A DNA stretch of 64,000 nucleotides from Phocoena phocoena (GCF_963924675.1 NC_089230.1:3597001-3661000); one strand, 5' to 3'; positions 11,997 to 26,605 are shown, numbered from the stretch's first letter. Numbers and translations are program-made. The notes: generated from the sequence alone by a model not told the origin.

Positions 11997-12827
11997 AGAA
12001 TTTAGCAGAACTTTAATATTTTTCAAATTGAGTAGATAATCATAATACAGTTATGTCAAAATATTGCTCCCCATGCCCAGATGACTTGTTTGGATGAGCA
12101 ATTCTTATTTAGTAGAAATTTATTTTAAAATATAATTTGGTTTAGTCGAAATAACAGATCATATTTTAAAAAACATTTCTTTTAAAGTAGTTTCAAATGT
12201 TACCCTCCCACCTAGTCTTTTGAGACGGAAAGATACACCCAGCTTTGTCCTTTCTTTTTTTTTTTTTTGGTGTGTGTGTGCAGAGAAGAGCAAAAATTTT
12301 ACCAAGAGTATTCTGAATCTGTAATTTTATGGGCAGGTCAGTTTTAGGAATGGAGTAGTTGAGTATTAAAAATAGAAATAATGTTCTGAAAAAGATTTTT
12401 CATGAAAATGAAAAAACATAACCAAATCACGTTGACCTGTAGTTACAGAGCCATGTGGCACGTCTGTAGGGCGGTGGGGTGCAGTGTGTCTGTTTCTTGT
12501 GTGATAGTTTCTTGAGCCCAAGGACAGCTTACATTTTGTTTTCATTTTATTATTTTCTGTGGATAAAAATCGGAGGCTATTTTAAGAGATTTTCTGCACC
12601 TAGAGATTTGTGTGAGTCCTGTATCTAGCCTGTGTGTTGTGTGCGTAGGACATGTGAAAGAGAATTTCACCTCAGATGCTCAGTTTGGTCACGCCAAGCA
12701 CCTTTCCTCATCTTATGTCTCTACTTTTCCTTGGCTCACAGATTTCTCGCAATTGTTAAGTAATCTTTTCGTCCTGTGCCAAAGACTTTCCTAAGTCTAT
12801 AAAACATATTCCTTTTTTTCTTCCTAG

Positions 12828-13004
<177 letters not shown>

Positions 13005-13286
13005 TGAAGTCTTTAATTAAGAAAGATAACATATACGCTTGATGTTTTAATTTAAGCCATTTTATAACAGCTTTAAAGCAAGATACAGATCAATAAATGC
13101 ATTTGTATGTAAACTAATTCTTTGTACTCCAAGAATCGTATCTTCCGTACCCCTAAGATGTAGATTTGAGTAGTTGTTCTTTCAACATTTGCCAGTATAG
13201 TTAAGCATAAAAATGTATACTCATAGTCATATAGACTAGATGATTACTGTTTTATGTTTCATATCCTAGCAGGATATATATGAATG

Positions 13287-13710
13287 AGTCAGCTATTGCT
13301 GTGTGACAAACTGCCCCAGATTTTAGTGGGGTCATACAGCCACCACTCACTGTCTCTGGATTGGGCCATTCTGCTGATCTGGGCTATCTTTGACTGGGCT
13401 TGCTTATGTGTCTGAGATCAACTGGCCATCACTTAGGAGCTGGCCAGTCTTAGGTGGCCTTCGTTCTCTGTGTGTGTCTCACCACCCCAACCAGTAAGGC
13501 TAGCGTCATGTTCTTATGATGGTGGCAGGTGTCAGAGAGAAGAAGTGGACACATGCAAGTGACTTTTCAAGCCTCTGCTTACATCAAATTCACTGCCCTC
13601 AGGTTAGCCAAGCAAATCTCATGGGAGGCCCAGACTGAGTGTAGGAGGGTCTGACCAAGGCCATGGGTACAGAGAACAGGACAAAACAGAGCCCTCAGAG
13701 CAGTCTGCCA
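13287..13710 (+). repeat. Ancient mammalian interspersed repeat, class uncertain
   Basis: It opens 'gctattgctgtgtgacaaac', continues with 'ttgggccattctgctgatct', and ends with 'agcagtctgccaca' near 13700. This is the motif order of a widespread eutherian repeat (possibly MaLR- or MER-type). I cannot fix the family by eye. Confidence 0.5.
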
Positions 13711-13819
13711 CAGTGCATGTGTACACTGTGATGAAATGTCACTGCATGAGCTCCAGACTTTGAAACTGACAAGCATACAAACAAGTATATAGGTGTCATG
13801 AATTTGCTCTGAAAAACTA

Positions 13820-13935
13820 CTAAATTGGAGTCACAAAATCTAGATATTAATTTTGTTTTTGCCACTAGTTATCTGTATAGCCTTGAACAAATCAGGTTAC
13901 TAGTTACTTTATCAAAAATAAGAAAAGAAAAAGTG
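13820..13935 (+). repeat. MIR-like fragment
   Basis: The motif run 'tctgtatagccttgaacaaa' then 'ttactagttactttatc' matches MIR wording (clear-text equivalent 'gtgaccttgggcaagttac ... ctctctgtgcctc'). Diverged and partial. Confidence 0.45.
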
Positions 13936-14080
13936 CTAAAAATAAATGTTTCACAGTATAATGTATATAGACAACAATACTGTATTATAATCATCAAACT
14001 TGCTAAGAGACTAGATCTTAATTATTCTCACCCCAAAAAAGAAGAGATAATTATGTGGCTTGACAGAGGTATTAACGATG

Positions 14081-14248
14081 CTACAGTGGCGACCATATTA
14101 CAATATATAAACGTATCAGCATGTTGTAAACCTGAAACTTCCGCAGTGTTGTATGCCAAATATACTACAGTGGCGACCATATTACAATATATAAACGTAT
14201 CAGCATGTTGTGTGCCTTAAACTTCCACAATGTTGTATGCCAAATATA
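14081..14248 (+). repeat. 84-bp tandem duplication in an L1 3'-like tail
   Basis: Unit 1 (14081-14164) and unit 2 (14165-14248) are both 84 bp and start CTACAGTGGCGACCATATTA. By eye they differ at six positions, all in the second half. The unit's wording ('gtaaacctgaaacttccgca', 'atgttgtatgccaaatatac') is that of the 3' end of ruminant/cetacean-type L1s, so part of an L1 tail was duplicated. A 131-aa open frame (13825-14220) runs through it, carries the duplication as a peptide repeat, and is not a gene. Confidence 0.85.
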
Positions 14249-15053
14249 CTTCATTTCTAAGAAGTAAACGTAAAAAGTAGATACTGTATAAGTTGTCATT
14301 TCAAAATGTTCTATTGTATGTATATGCAAGCTTTCAAAATATCTGTAAATGACAAAGTGTAGATTTATACCAGTCTATTCATGAAAAGCTTCCTGTAGAC
14401 CACAGAAATTGAATACATAGAATTGACGTTTTGATATTAATTCATTTGAGTTTCTTGTGTTCCTTTGAGTGATTTTGCTAAGCTAGAAAGTTAAGTCAAA
14501 GAACCGATTCATTTCTTATGATAGGTAATTGGTAATTATTGGATGATTTGAATATCTAATATGGGCCTTTGAGGTTCAGTTACAATGACTTTCATTAACA
14601 TATGCTTTTGTGTTATTCTAACCTTAAAAATAGAAGGGAAGAAATTTTATACATGTAATTTCCTTCCTATGGCATTTACATTTGGAGTAATTTTCTCTTG
14701 TGACCTTATACCTGTAAATCCCTTAGTCCTGGCACACACCAGGTGAGGAATAAATGGATGTTAACCATCATAATTGCTTTTATTATTGCATGAAGTTATG
14801 TATATTCATTCACTAATTAAATTCTGTACAAGGATAAAGAAACATTAAATCCATATTTGGGTATAAGTTCCTCGTTGCTAAAGATAAGCGTTTCCTTAAG
14901 CGGTGTTTATGGTGGCCATGATCATTTGGTTTTCCTTTGAAAAGGACTGCTCATTACTGATGACGAGCGTAAGGAATTTGCTGATAGAATCATAACCGGA
15001 TGATTCCATTACTTTCACTGAGTTTATATCTTTCACCCTTCTGTTTTTTTTAG

Positions 15054-15230
<177 letters not shown>

Positions 15231-15689
15231 TGAGGACTTTTAGTTGCACCTAGTTCATTGAAGGTGCTGAGTAATACTCAGTTAATAAATGATGAATATT
15301 TAATGAGGGAATATTTAAAACCGTAATTTGCTTAATAATATTTTGATACTAACGATTTTTTAAAACATTTGTTTTGTCTTGCAGTTGTTTAGAGAGGAAA
15401 CTCACTCAATATAGCGATATAGAAATTTATAATAAGTTATTGTAGTAAGGATCCATTTTAACAATAAAAATAAAATACCATATTGTGAATCAAATGAAGT
15501 CGTAGGATGGCTTTGGAGAGTTTTCACATTCTAGTGGACCCCTTAAAAATGTCCTCTTCCTAGAGTACGTCCTGAATAGGAGTAACAGCATCAAATCCAT
15601 TTGGGAAACCGTAACTTCCGTTCACTGTTCCCTGAACCGGAACGGCTCAGTCCTACTAAAACCAAACAGTACATGATCTATCTGTCAGA

Positions 15690-16155
15690 CGAGGTGTTCA
15701 CCCAGGGCCCTCCGTGGCCTGCACCCCGTGTGCACTTACCAAGATGACCCGTCTTCTGCTGCTCCAGCCCCTTCCCTGCCTGCAGCCATGCTGGGCCCTC
15801 TCCTGCACACAGCCTGCGCCTCTGCTCTCCCTCCCCTTGCACTGCGCTTGTCCTGTACCCAGCCCCAGCTGCCTCCTTCAGGAATGTGCTCTAAGGTCAC
15901 CCTCTCTGATCAGGCTTCGCTGAACAGCGCACACAGACCTGAGCGGCTCCTGTCCCTCCGTCGTGCCTCTTTTCCGCTATAGCCGTGTCACCAGCCAGTA
16001 TAACGTGCGCTTCGCTTTATTTTCTTTCTCGCCCTTCTCTCTTCCTGCGCAGCAGCTGTGAGCTGTTCTGTTGTTCGTGCTGTATCTCCAGCATCTAGAA
16101 CAGCGTCTGGCACTGAGTAGGCACCCAAGAAATATTGTTAGATGGATGAAAAATC
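15690..16155 (+). repeat. L2 LINE fragment
   Basis: C/T-rich + strand wording of L2: 'ggaatgtgctctaaggtcac', 'ccctctctgatcaggc', then 'gtgctgtatctccagcatct', 'agaacagcgtctggcactga' and 'gtaggcacccaagaaatatt'. This is the usual order to the 3' end. It accounts for the open frames at 15714-15982. Confidence 0.65.
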
Positions 16156-16538
16156 AAAGAAATAGAATAGCTAGAAGTTTGAGCCCTTGTCAGTGAAGTC
16201 TGGGAGATACTTCCTCATTCTAAAGTGGTCATTAGAGGCCTTTTTAATAGTATTTTGGTTGAACTGAAAAATAATTATTTTATGTTAAAATCATTGGATG
16301 ACAGCTCTCTTAATCAATTTATCTTCCTTTTTAACCCGAAGTAGGAGGGACAAGAGAGCATTAAACTCAATAATAAAGAAGTGGGAAATATAAAAGAGAA
16401 ACTTTGTATATATTTGACTATTCACATTTGGCAAAATATTCAAAAATGCAATGATCTTACAAAATTGTTCATATATGTTTACGCTAGAGTCCTTCGTGGG
16501 ATGTCTGCATGTGACTGATAAAAACTTGCTTCATACTC

Positions 16539-16562
16539 TTTTTTTTTTTTTTTTTTTTTTAG
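16539..16562 (+). promoter_or_regulatory. Uninterrupted 22-T polypyrimidine tract at the exon 5 acceptor
   Basis: Positions 16539-16560 are T without a break, and AG at 16561-16562 follows directly. The homopolymer is both the whole polypyrimidine tract and a slippage-prone microsatellite, so its length is likely to vary. It governs a 51-nt in-frame exon. Confidence 0.85.
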
Positions 16563-16613
16563 GTTGCAACAGCAAATCTTGCCTGGGCTTCAGTAGCCAT
16601 ACATCAGGTTCAG
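16563..16613 (+). CDS. PDE10A: PDE10A window exon 5 (end of GAF-A)
   Basis: 51 nt, phase 0 at both ends (17 codons), encoding VATANLAWASVAIHQVQ, about residues 222-238. It is the last helix of GAF-A and the start of the long helix linking GAF-A to GAF-B in this family. The donor is GTGTGT, weaker than GTAAGT, and the acceptor rests on the 22-T run. A short, in-frame exon with a weak donor and an unusual tract is a fair candidate for variable inclusion. No such isoform is shown by this sequence. Confidence 0.96.
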
Positions 16614-19412
<2,799 letters not shown>

Positions 19413-19464
19413 AACGTATTTTGATAACATAGTTGCAATAGATTCTCTACTTGAACACATAATG
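19413..19464 (+). CDS. PDE10A: PDE10A window exon 7 (linker to GAF-B)
   Basis: 52 nt, phase 2 in and phase 0 out, about residues 258-275. It completes Lys258 and encodes TYFDNIVAIDSLLEHIM. It is preceded by CCTTTTTTTCAG and followed by GTAGGT. It is the amphipathic helix that enters GAF-B and carries the domain's first helix. The 7.6-kb intron that follows separates it from the rest of GAF-B. Confidence 0.96.
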
Positions 19465-20282
19465 GTAGGTTGCCTTCTGTTTGGAAAATGATTTGATTTA
19501 ATCCTTAGATTCATGTCCTAATATGTGGTGGAACATTTTAATGTACGAGACATACATGCTGTTTTAAATATGATGAAAGGGTGGTGCTTAGTGATCTGGA
19601 GGCGTCGCCTTGATTTATTTGTCACTTCTGTTAATTTTGGAGGGGTTTTGAATAGTGTTTTGAAAAACACCTCAGAGTTTTTGATTATTTAGTGGAGAGC
19701 TAATTTGGAAAAACGTTTACTTTCTCTTTATGATTTCTTCAGAATACCTTTTGCATATAGGTTATATTAGGAATTTCCAGTGGATTCTTCCTGATCTTGA
19801 GGTTCATTCTACTTAGTTTTAGTCTTAATTATTTCTCTCTTCTAGAAGACTCACAGGCAACTGTGGTTGAAAGCCATATGAAATAGAATTTTTTTCCACC
19901 ACGTGTAGTGTTGCTGCTTTAGTGCCCTGGAGAGACTCCACGGAGGAAGTGGCTTCTAGTAGTCGAAGTGAAGTGCATGTGTACCCCATGGGTGCCAGGC
20001 TGGCTTGCTCGGTGCTGTTCATGCCCTGTTGTCTATTTTGATAAATATTCTCTCTCCTTCCCATCTTCCTGGTCTTTCTCAAACAATAGTCATCCTGTGC
20101 AACAAGGGTTTTTTCACCTCCAGGTTTCTGATGTGCGCTGATCAATTTCTCTTTGATACCATGGCAAGCCAGGTATGGAGTGTGATATGCTCAGTGTCTT
20201 GTAGAAACAGTTTACTGAGGGTAATATTAGGGGTTATTACTTTTACACATTCTTTCTGTAATTAATTACATTGATGATTTTA

Positions 20283-20507
20283 CAGTTGACCCTTGAACTG
20301 CATGGGCTTGAGTGGGTCCACTTATGCGTGGACTTTTGTCAGTACTAAATACTATAGTACTACACGCTCTGCAGTTGTGGAATTTGCAGGTGTGGAACCG
20401 TGGATACGGAGGAACCGCGTATGTGGAGGGCGATGTAAGTTATACAGGGGTTTTTGACTGTGTAGAGGGTCGGTGCCCCAACCCCTGCCGTGTTCAAGGT
20501 TCAGCTG
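20283..20507 (+). mobile_element. Tigger-type MITE with terminal inverted repeats and TA duplication
   Basis: It begins CAGTTGACCCTTGAAC after TA (20281-20282) and ends GTTCAAGGTTCAGCTG before TA (20508-20509). The two 16-bp ends pair as inverted repeats with about two mismatches. The 225-bp length and CAGT ends fit a non-autonomous Tigger (Tc1/mariner-pogo) element. No transposase sequence remains. Confidence 0.85.
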
Positions 20508-20697
20508 TATTTGGACAATAAAAGAGAATAATTGATTGCACAGTAAAAAAAAAATAACTCTTTGGTTGAGACACAATTTAAGGAATCTGTAAAGCAATGA
20601 AAGGTATTAAGAAGAATATGAAAATATGTAGATATAATATGGATCAACATAGAGCTTGTACAAGGAGTACAAGAAACACTGTTATTAATATTATACT

Positions 20698-22935
20698 TTA
20701 AGAAACAGTTTTATTGAGATATAATTCCTGTATGATACAATTAATCCATTTAAAGTGTTTAAATCAGTGGTTTTTAGTTTATTCACAGACATTTGCAACC
20801 ATCACCAGTCAATTTTAGGACATTTTCATTACTTCAGAAGGAAACTTCATACCATGTTAGCTGTCGCCTCTCTATCACCACATTTTGGCTAATGTAAATA
20901 GTGCTCTTTTGAACATTTGGGTACAATTTTCAGTTCTAATACCTGTTTTCAGTTGTTTTAGGTAAGAGTGGATTTGCTAGGTCATATGGTTACTCTATGG
21001 TTAACTTTTTGAGGAACAGCCAAACTGTTTCCGTGGCACTTGTATCATTTTACATTCCTGCCAGCACACGGGTTCCAATTTCTCCACGTTCTCACTAGCA
21101 CTGGTTATTATCTTACTTTTTGATTTTTGCCATCATGGTAGATGTGAAGTGCTCTCTCAATGTGTTTTTTTGTTTGTTTTTGTTTTGCGGTACGCGGGCC
21201 TCTCACTGTTGTGGCCTCTCCCGTTGCGGAGCACAGGCTCCGGACGCGCAGGCTCAGCGGCCATCGCTCACGGGCCCAGCCGCTCTGCGGCATGTGGGAT
21301 CTTCCCGGACCGGGGCATCAGCAGGTGGACTCTCGACCACTGCGCCACCAAGGAAGCCCCTCAATGCAGTTTTGACTATAGCATTTCCCTGGTAACTAAT
21401 GATGTTGAACATCTTGTCATGTGATGAAAGATTCAGATTCATTGGCTGCTTTTTACTTTAATTTTTAGTGTTATGTTCTAAGATTTCATCAAGTATTATA
21501 GATACCACTCCCTTATGTGATGTATCATTAGCAGACATTTTCTCCCATCTGTGTATTATCTTTTCACTTTCTTGATAGTATCTTTTGAAGCACAAAAGCT
21601 TTTAACTTTGATGAGGTCTAATTTATCTCTTGTTGCTCATGCGTATGGTGTCGTATCTAAGGATCCATTGCCAAATCAGATATTATGAAAATTGACTCCA
21701 ATATTTTCTTCTAAGAGTTTTATAGCTTTAGCTTTTACATTTAAGGTTTTGACTTATGTTAGTTAATTTTTGTTTATGGGGTAAGGGTCCAACTTCATTG
21801 TTTTTGCATGTAGCTATCCAGTTTTACCAGTACCATTTGTTGAAAAGACTATTATTTCCCCTTTAAATGTGGTCTTGTTAGAATCAGGTGAGCGTAGACA
21901 CATGGGTTTCTTTTTAGGGTCTCAGTTCTATTCAGTTGATCTATATGTCTAGCTTAATGACAGTACCACCATGTCTTCATTACTGTTGCTTTACAAAAAG
22001 TTTTGAAATCAGGAAGTGTGAGTCCTACAAATTTGTTCTCCGGGTTCAATTATTTTTTTGGCTGTTTTGGGCCCCTTGCAATTCCATATAAATTTTAGAA
22101 ACCAACTTGTCAGTTTCTACATATAAGTCAGATGGGATTCTGGTAGGGATTTTGTTGACTCTGTAGATCAATTTGGGGAGTATTGCCATCTTAATAATAT
22201 TAAGACTTCCAGTACATCAGCATGAGATGTTTTCCATTTATTTAGCTCTTCTTAATCTTTTCAACACTGTTCTGTAATTTTCAGAGTACAAGCATTGCTC
22301 TTCTTTTGGTAAAGTTATTCCTAGGTATTTTATCTTTTAGTGATAGTAGAAATGAAATCGTGTTCTTAATTTTATTTTCACATTTTTCATTGAAAATATA
22401 TAGAAATGAAATTGGTTTTTGTATTTTGATCCTGTATCCTGCAACCTTGATGAAGTCATTACTTCCAATAGTTTCCTAGTGGATTATTCAGGGTTTTCTA
22501 TATGCAAGATCATGTCATCCGTAATTGGTTATAGTTTTAGTTCCTCCCTTCTAATCTGTATACCTTTTTTTTTTTCTCCCTTGCATAATTGTTCTGGTTA
22601 GATCCTCCGGTACAATATTGAATTAGGAGATGGTGAGTGTGGACATCCTTGTCTTGTTCCTGATCTTAGAGGAGAAGCATCCATTCTCCAGTCTTTCACC
22701 GTTAAGTAGATGGATTAGTTGTGGACTGTTCATAGGTAGCCTTGATCAGGGTGAGGAAGTTCCCTTGTATTCCTAGTTTTTTGAGTATTGTAAATATTAA
22801 CTGGACGTTGGATTTTGTCAACATCCATTTTCTCTGTATTTATTAAGATGATCATGTGTTTTTAAATTTTTAGTCTATTGCATTCCTGTGATGTATCCCT
22901 CTTCATCATGGTGTATGATTTGTATTGGAACTACC
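20698..22935 (-). mobile_element. Old L1, antisense, 3' region and part of ORF2
   Basis: On the + strand it starts with the reversed 3' region ('ttttattgagatataattcc', 'catcaccagtcaattttagg') and passes into reversed ORF2 ('caaactgtttccgtggcact', 'atctatatgtctagcttaat', 'tttggggagtattgccatct', 'ggacatccttgtcttgttcc'). Reading frames are broken throughout. A CHR-type SINE is inserted at about 21163, so the L1 is older than the SINE. Confidence 0.85.
21156..21366 (-). mobile_element. CHR-type SINE, antisense, internally deleted, nested in L1
   Basis: The body at about 21163-21359 is T-rich at its low end and reads as the same SINE on the minus strand. Compared with the other copies it lacks 19 bp between CGGGGCA and TCAGCAGG near 21316. 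The lost segment is bounded by GCA direct repeats in the intact copies. A possible 7-bp TSD (CTCAATG) lies at 21156-21162 and 21360-21366. The B-box region is removed, so internal pol III initiation should be impaired. Confidence 0.9.
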
Positions 22936-23261
22936 TTAATTTAATAAAATCTTAAGTAGAGTTGATACCTTTAGCATATGTAGTCTTCTTATACAAAAAC
23001 ATTGTCTTATTTTCAATTAAAAATCTCTCTAGATTGAATGTGTTGACTTTGATTCTCCATATTTGCTAAGCTGTTTTTTTTCAGTTTACAGTCTTGGATT
23101 TTCAAGAAAGAAAATCGTTTATAAATATAATGAGAGCAGTGGTTCTACTTTTCCAATGCTTACACTATTTCTTTTTTGTTTTTTAATGTGTTCGCTAGGA
23201 CCTAAGAACACTGTTGAAAGGCACCAGTGAGCGTGGATATAGTTTTCCTAATGTACATACT

Positions 23262-23430
23262 GTTCCTCAGTGGGGGGTGATATTGACATTTTAGGCAGAC
23301 CCGCTCCTCCTTACGCAGTACTGGCCTGAGCATTGCAGGTGTTCAGCATCTTTAACCTCTGAGAACTAAATGCCAAGAGCGATTCATCACCAGCCGGTCC
23401 ACCACAAATAGAAATGCCTTCACCGTTTTC
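23262..23430 (-). repeat. MER20-like hAT MITE
   Basis: Motif order 'tgatattgacattttaggca', 'ctgagcattgcaggtgttca' and 'atctttaacctctgagaact' matches the reversed MER20 family (non-autonomous hAT-Charlie). Limits approximate. Confidence 0.6.
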
Positions 23431-24069
23431 ACATTCTCCGTGGAGAGGTGGTTCATCGGCTAGTTGAAAATTAATGAATGAGACTTTCCAATTAATTTTT
23501 ATAAATTTATGGGCACTTTAAATATTCTTCTCATCTGTACTTAAATTCCCTTCCTCATCTGTAATTCAATTAATGAATATTTTCTCCCACCCTCCCTCTC
23601 TCTCTCTCTCTCAAATGAGACTCGCCTTGATCTTGTTTGTTAATTTGGACTCTTTGGTGTAAAAGCCAAAAGATGTCAACTACCTAACTCAGATTAGTTT
23701 GAGAGAATAAAAGGAGGGATTTCTTGGCCCTTATCGCTGAAAACCTTGAAATTTCAGACTTCTGTAATTGCCGGACCTGGGGCCTCAAATTATGTTTTCA
23801 GGAATATGTCCTTCTCTGTCTGTCCAGCTCACGTATGTGTGGTCCATGATAAAACACAGCATAAATTTACTTCTTATTCTTTTACATTTTAATCTTATGT
23901 ATTTTGGGGGCACAACCAGATATTTTAAGTCTTTTTTTCATTCGCTTTTTTATATTACACCTGTAACTCCTTACATATCATTTCCTAGTGAATTGTACAG
24001 CTTCATTACAGTTTTAGTGGGTTCTTTGCTCGTCACCTTTTCTTGTACCCCAGGTCTTCCCATGCTTTC

Positions 24070-25380
24070 TTGAGTTTATCTATTTGTTTATTTTTGCTCA
24101 GTCTCACCTGTGTGCTTGAGAAATGTCTTTATTTTGCCTTATGACTGAATGCTAGTTTGACTTGGTAAAGAATTTTAAGTTTAAAACAAGTTTTCCTCAG
24201 AAATTTGAAGGTATATTTCCACTGAATTTTAAATCCTCTGTTGCTGTCAAAAATTATCTTCCGCTTGTAAGTAAACCTGTGTGCGTGTGTGTGCATGTGT
24301 GTGTCTGTGCACGTGTGAGAGAGAATGTGTGTAGGAGCGGGGATGGCTTTTAGAATGACCTTCTGAGGCTTGGAGTTCATCAATATTACCAAAATATGCC
24401 TAGGATTTCTTTATTAACTCTTTTCCGGTATGTGAGTGTCATTTCAAACTGGAAGTTTAATATTCGGGGAGAATGAAAAAGTACACATGTGTTGAGTCAC
24501 TCACCTTAAAACGGAAGTCTTTCTTATTGCATGTCATTGTTTTCAGTTGATTTTCTTGACTTTTCAACATACTCAGTAACCTTGTCACCTAACAGTAAAA
24601 CTTTTGTCTCTTCAAATACGTATACTCATGCTTTTCTTACCTAATTGTGTGTTAATAATTATGATAACATGTCTTTGTCTTGTTCATAACTTTAATGTCT
24701 TAATTGGTTAATTCTGGTATTTTATCATTTTGTATGATGAGGACTGATATTGTCACATATTATCAGGATGTGTATGCATACCGATACATACACATCTTCC
24801 CATTTCACTAAAACTTTATCATGAATAATTACTGAATTTCATTACATATATTTTTTGACAGCCATTTGCTTTTTCTCCTTTGTTTTATTGCTTTATGAAC
24901 TATAACAGTAGACTTTACAATACTGGACAGTTATGAATAGAGTGTAATTTTAAAATATGGAAATTTTAAAATATTTATTCCTGTTTGACTTGCTAATATG
25001 TGTATTTATAATTTTCCTTCTGTTTCCAAGGCAAATTGGTCTGTGATTTTCTTTTTTATAGTATCTTTGTCAATTTTTAGTATCAGTGACATAGCAGGGG
25101 TTGTAAAAATAACTGGAGAAGTTTTGTTCTGTCTGAACTTACAACAATTTAAATTAGATGGGACTTTATTCGTGAAGACTCTTGAGTAATTCGTATTTGA
25201 AATCATTTGGACCTGCTGCCTTTTATGGGAAGAAATTATTTTTACAGTATTTCAATTGTCTTTATGATTCTGATTCCATTCAGATTTTACAACTCCTTTT
25301 GAATTCATTTCCCTTTTCTAGAAAATTGTCCATTTCATCCAGATTTTTATAACTATTGACCTAAATATGTGCCCAAGTAT
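24070..25380 (-). repeat. Old L1 fragments, antisense
   Basis: The part at about 24980-25380 matches reversed L1 ORF2 wording ('ctgtgattttcttttttata', 'tttggacctgctgcctttta', 'gaaaattgtccatttcatcc'). The part at about 24100-24440 resembles other reversed L1M sequence but is less certain. All frames are broken. Confidence 0.6.
24280..24333 (+). repeat. Imperfect GT-rich microsatellite
   Basis: GTGTGCGTGTGTGTGCATGT followed by further GT units broken by GCAC and GAGA. A simple interrupted repeat. Confidence 0.85.
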
Positions 25381-25583
25381 CAAGCAGCCATCATGACCAC
25401 TAAGGATGCAGATGTCCCTGTAGATAATTTATTATGACTTAATAACTCAAGATCGCGTGAGTGTGCAGAATAGACGGGTGATGGTTCTGGGATCGCCAGC
25501 GGTGACACCATAGCTCCCTTCCCACCGTCACGTTGTCCCTCCTCCTCAAGTATTTTTTGAGAGCTCTTATATGTCCTAACCTA

Positions 25584-25795
25584 AGGGCTGGCAAATTCTT
25601 TTAAGGGCCAGTAGTAAAGTTTTATGCTTCGTGGGCCGCACTGTGTTGCAACTACTCCACGCTGCTGTTGTAGCAGCTGTGAACCATGCATAAAGGATGC
25701 ACGTGGCTCTGTCCCAGTGAAACTTTATTTACACACACAGGCAATGGGGTGGATTTAAATGGCCTGTGGACTTTAGCCGTCCTCTGCTCTAGGCC
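25584..25795 (-). repeat. hAT-like DNA transposon remnant
   Basis: It begins 'gggctggcaaattcttttaa' and carries 'gtgggccgcactgtgttgca', 'gaaactttatttacacacac' and 'atggcctgtggactttagcc'. This is the order of a common hAT-Charlie-derived repeat. Subfamily not assigned. Confidence 0.6.
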
Positions 25796-26369
25796 TGGTT
25801 CTGGGCGTTCGGGATACCGTGGGGGAAAGGAAGCAGTTTCCACTGATGAGGTCCTCATCAGTCAGCTTGTGGCCGAGACAGGTCACCTGGAAATTCTGAC
25901 ACTCATAACGCCCAGTACTTGGTCCACGGCGTATAAGGCACAGCCAGTGTTTGCTGAGTGAATGAGTACAGCTTATAATAGCAGGAAAGACAAAGATACA
26001 ATATGAGAAAGAACCAGGGTACCTAACCCACTCTGATTTCTTTTTCTTTAATCTATAAGGTATTTTTACATGAGATTATATGTTTTCCTCTGGCCACAAG
26101 GTGGCCTATGTCCCTTTTGCGTAGACTTTGTGATGGCTCTTTTTCTGAGAAGTAATTCTTTTTCTCTGAGCAATAGTTTCACGTCTATCATCTTGACGTT
26201 GCCAGAATTCTGAATATGGCTAAATACGATTTTTTGTGATATAACTGTAATCCCAGCCCACTGGGGACAGTGAGAAATGTTAGGCATCAAAGACGTACTT
26301 GTTGAAGGGAATTGATGAACAAATGCATGACAATATGAATCCACAATTTTCCATTCAGAAATGGTAAGG

Positions 26370-26605
26370 CACGTTTGATAATAAGAGCATAGGCCGTGGA
26401 AACAGCTAGTATGAGTTCAAATACCAGATCCGTTTACTAGCCACGCGATAGCGGACAAGTGAAGTTACCTCTCTGTGCCTCAGTTTTTCTAATGTGTGGA
26501 AAGGAGGTTAAGTTTCCTTAATTGTGAGGATTAAGTGAATTAATGCACATAAGTCTATAAAAACTATCTGGCACATAGTAAACACTTACTAATTGTTACA
26601 CATTC
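26370..26605 (+). repeat. MIR SINE
   Basis: Near full-length core: 'gagttcaaataccagatccg', 'cctctctgtgcctcagtttt', 'ttgtgaggattaagtgaatt' and 'ctggcacatagtaaacactt', all in MIR order on the + strand. Confidence 0.85.

Larger units (their letters stand above)
2392..12827 (+). other. Intron 2 (10.4 kb)
   Basis: No coding exon is supported. By position it holds L2-like remnants (about 3395-3535 and 4790-4960), an antisense SINE with TSD (4534-4774), an old antisense L1 fragment (about 5110-5700), a Tigger-type MITE (5934-6062), sense L1 remnants (about 6640-7090), MIR/L2-like pieces (about 7100-7590), a sense L1 fragment (about 9595-9890) and a sense SINE with TSD (11771-11996). The remaining stretches (2400-3390, 3540-4530, 7600-9590, 9900-11770 and 12000-12827) look like AT-rich unique or unclassifiable intron. 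The 183-aa open frame at 7166-7717 has no domain I can recognise and overlaps old repeats. Confidence 0.8.

Noticed and set aside
13825..14220. 131-aa open frame with an internal peptide repeat
   Set aside because: The repeat is the 84-bp duplication of an L1 tail; the rest is MIR-like. Not coding.
20698..22935. An active L1 with coding ORF2
   Set aside because: The reverse transcriptase frame is broken by many stops and indels, the 5' part is missing and a SINE interrupts it.
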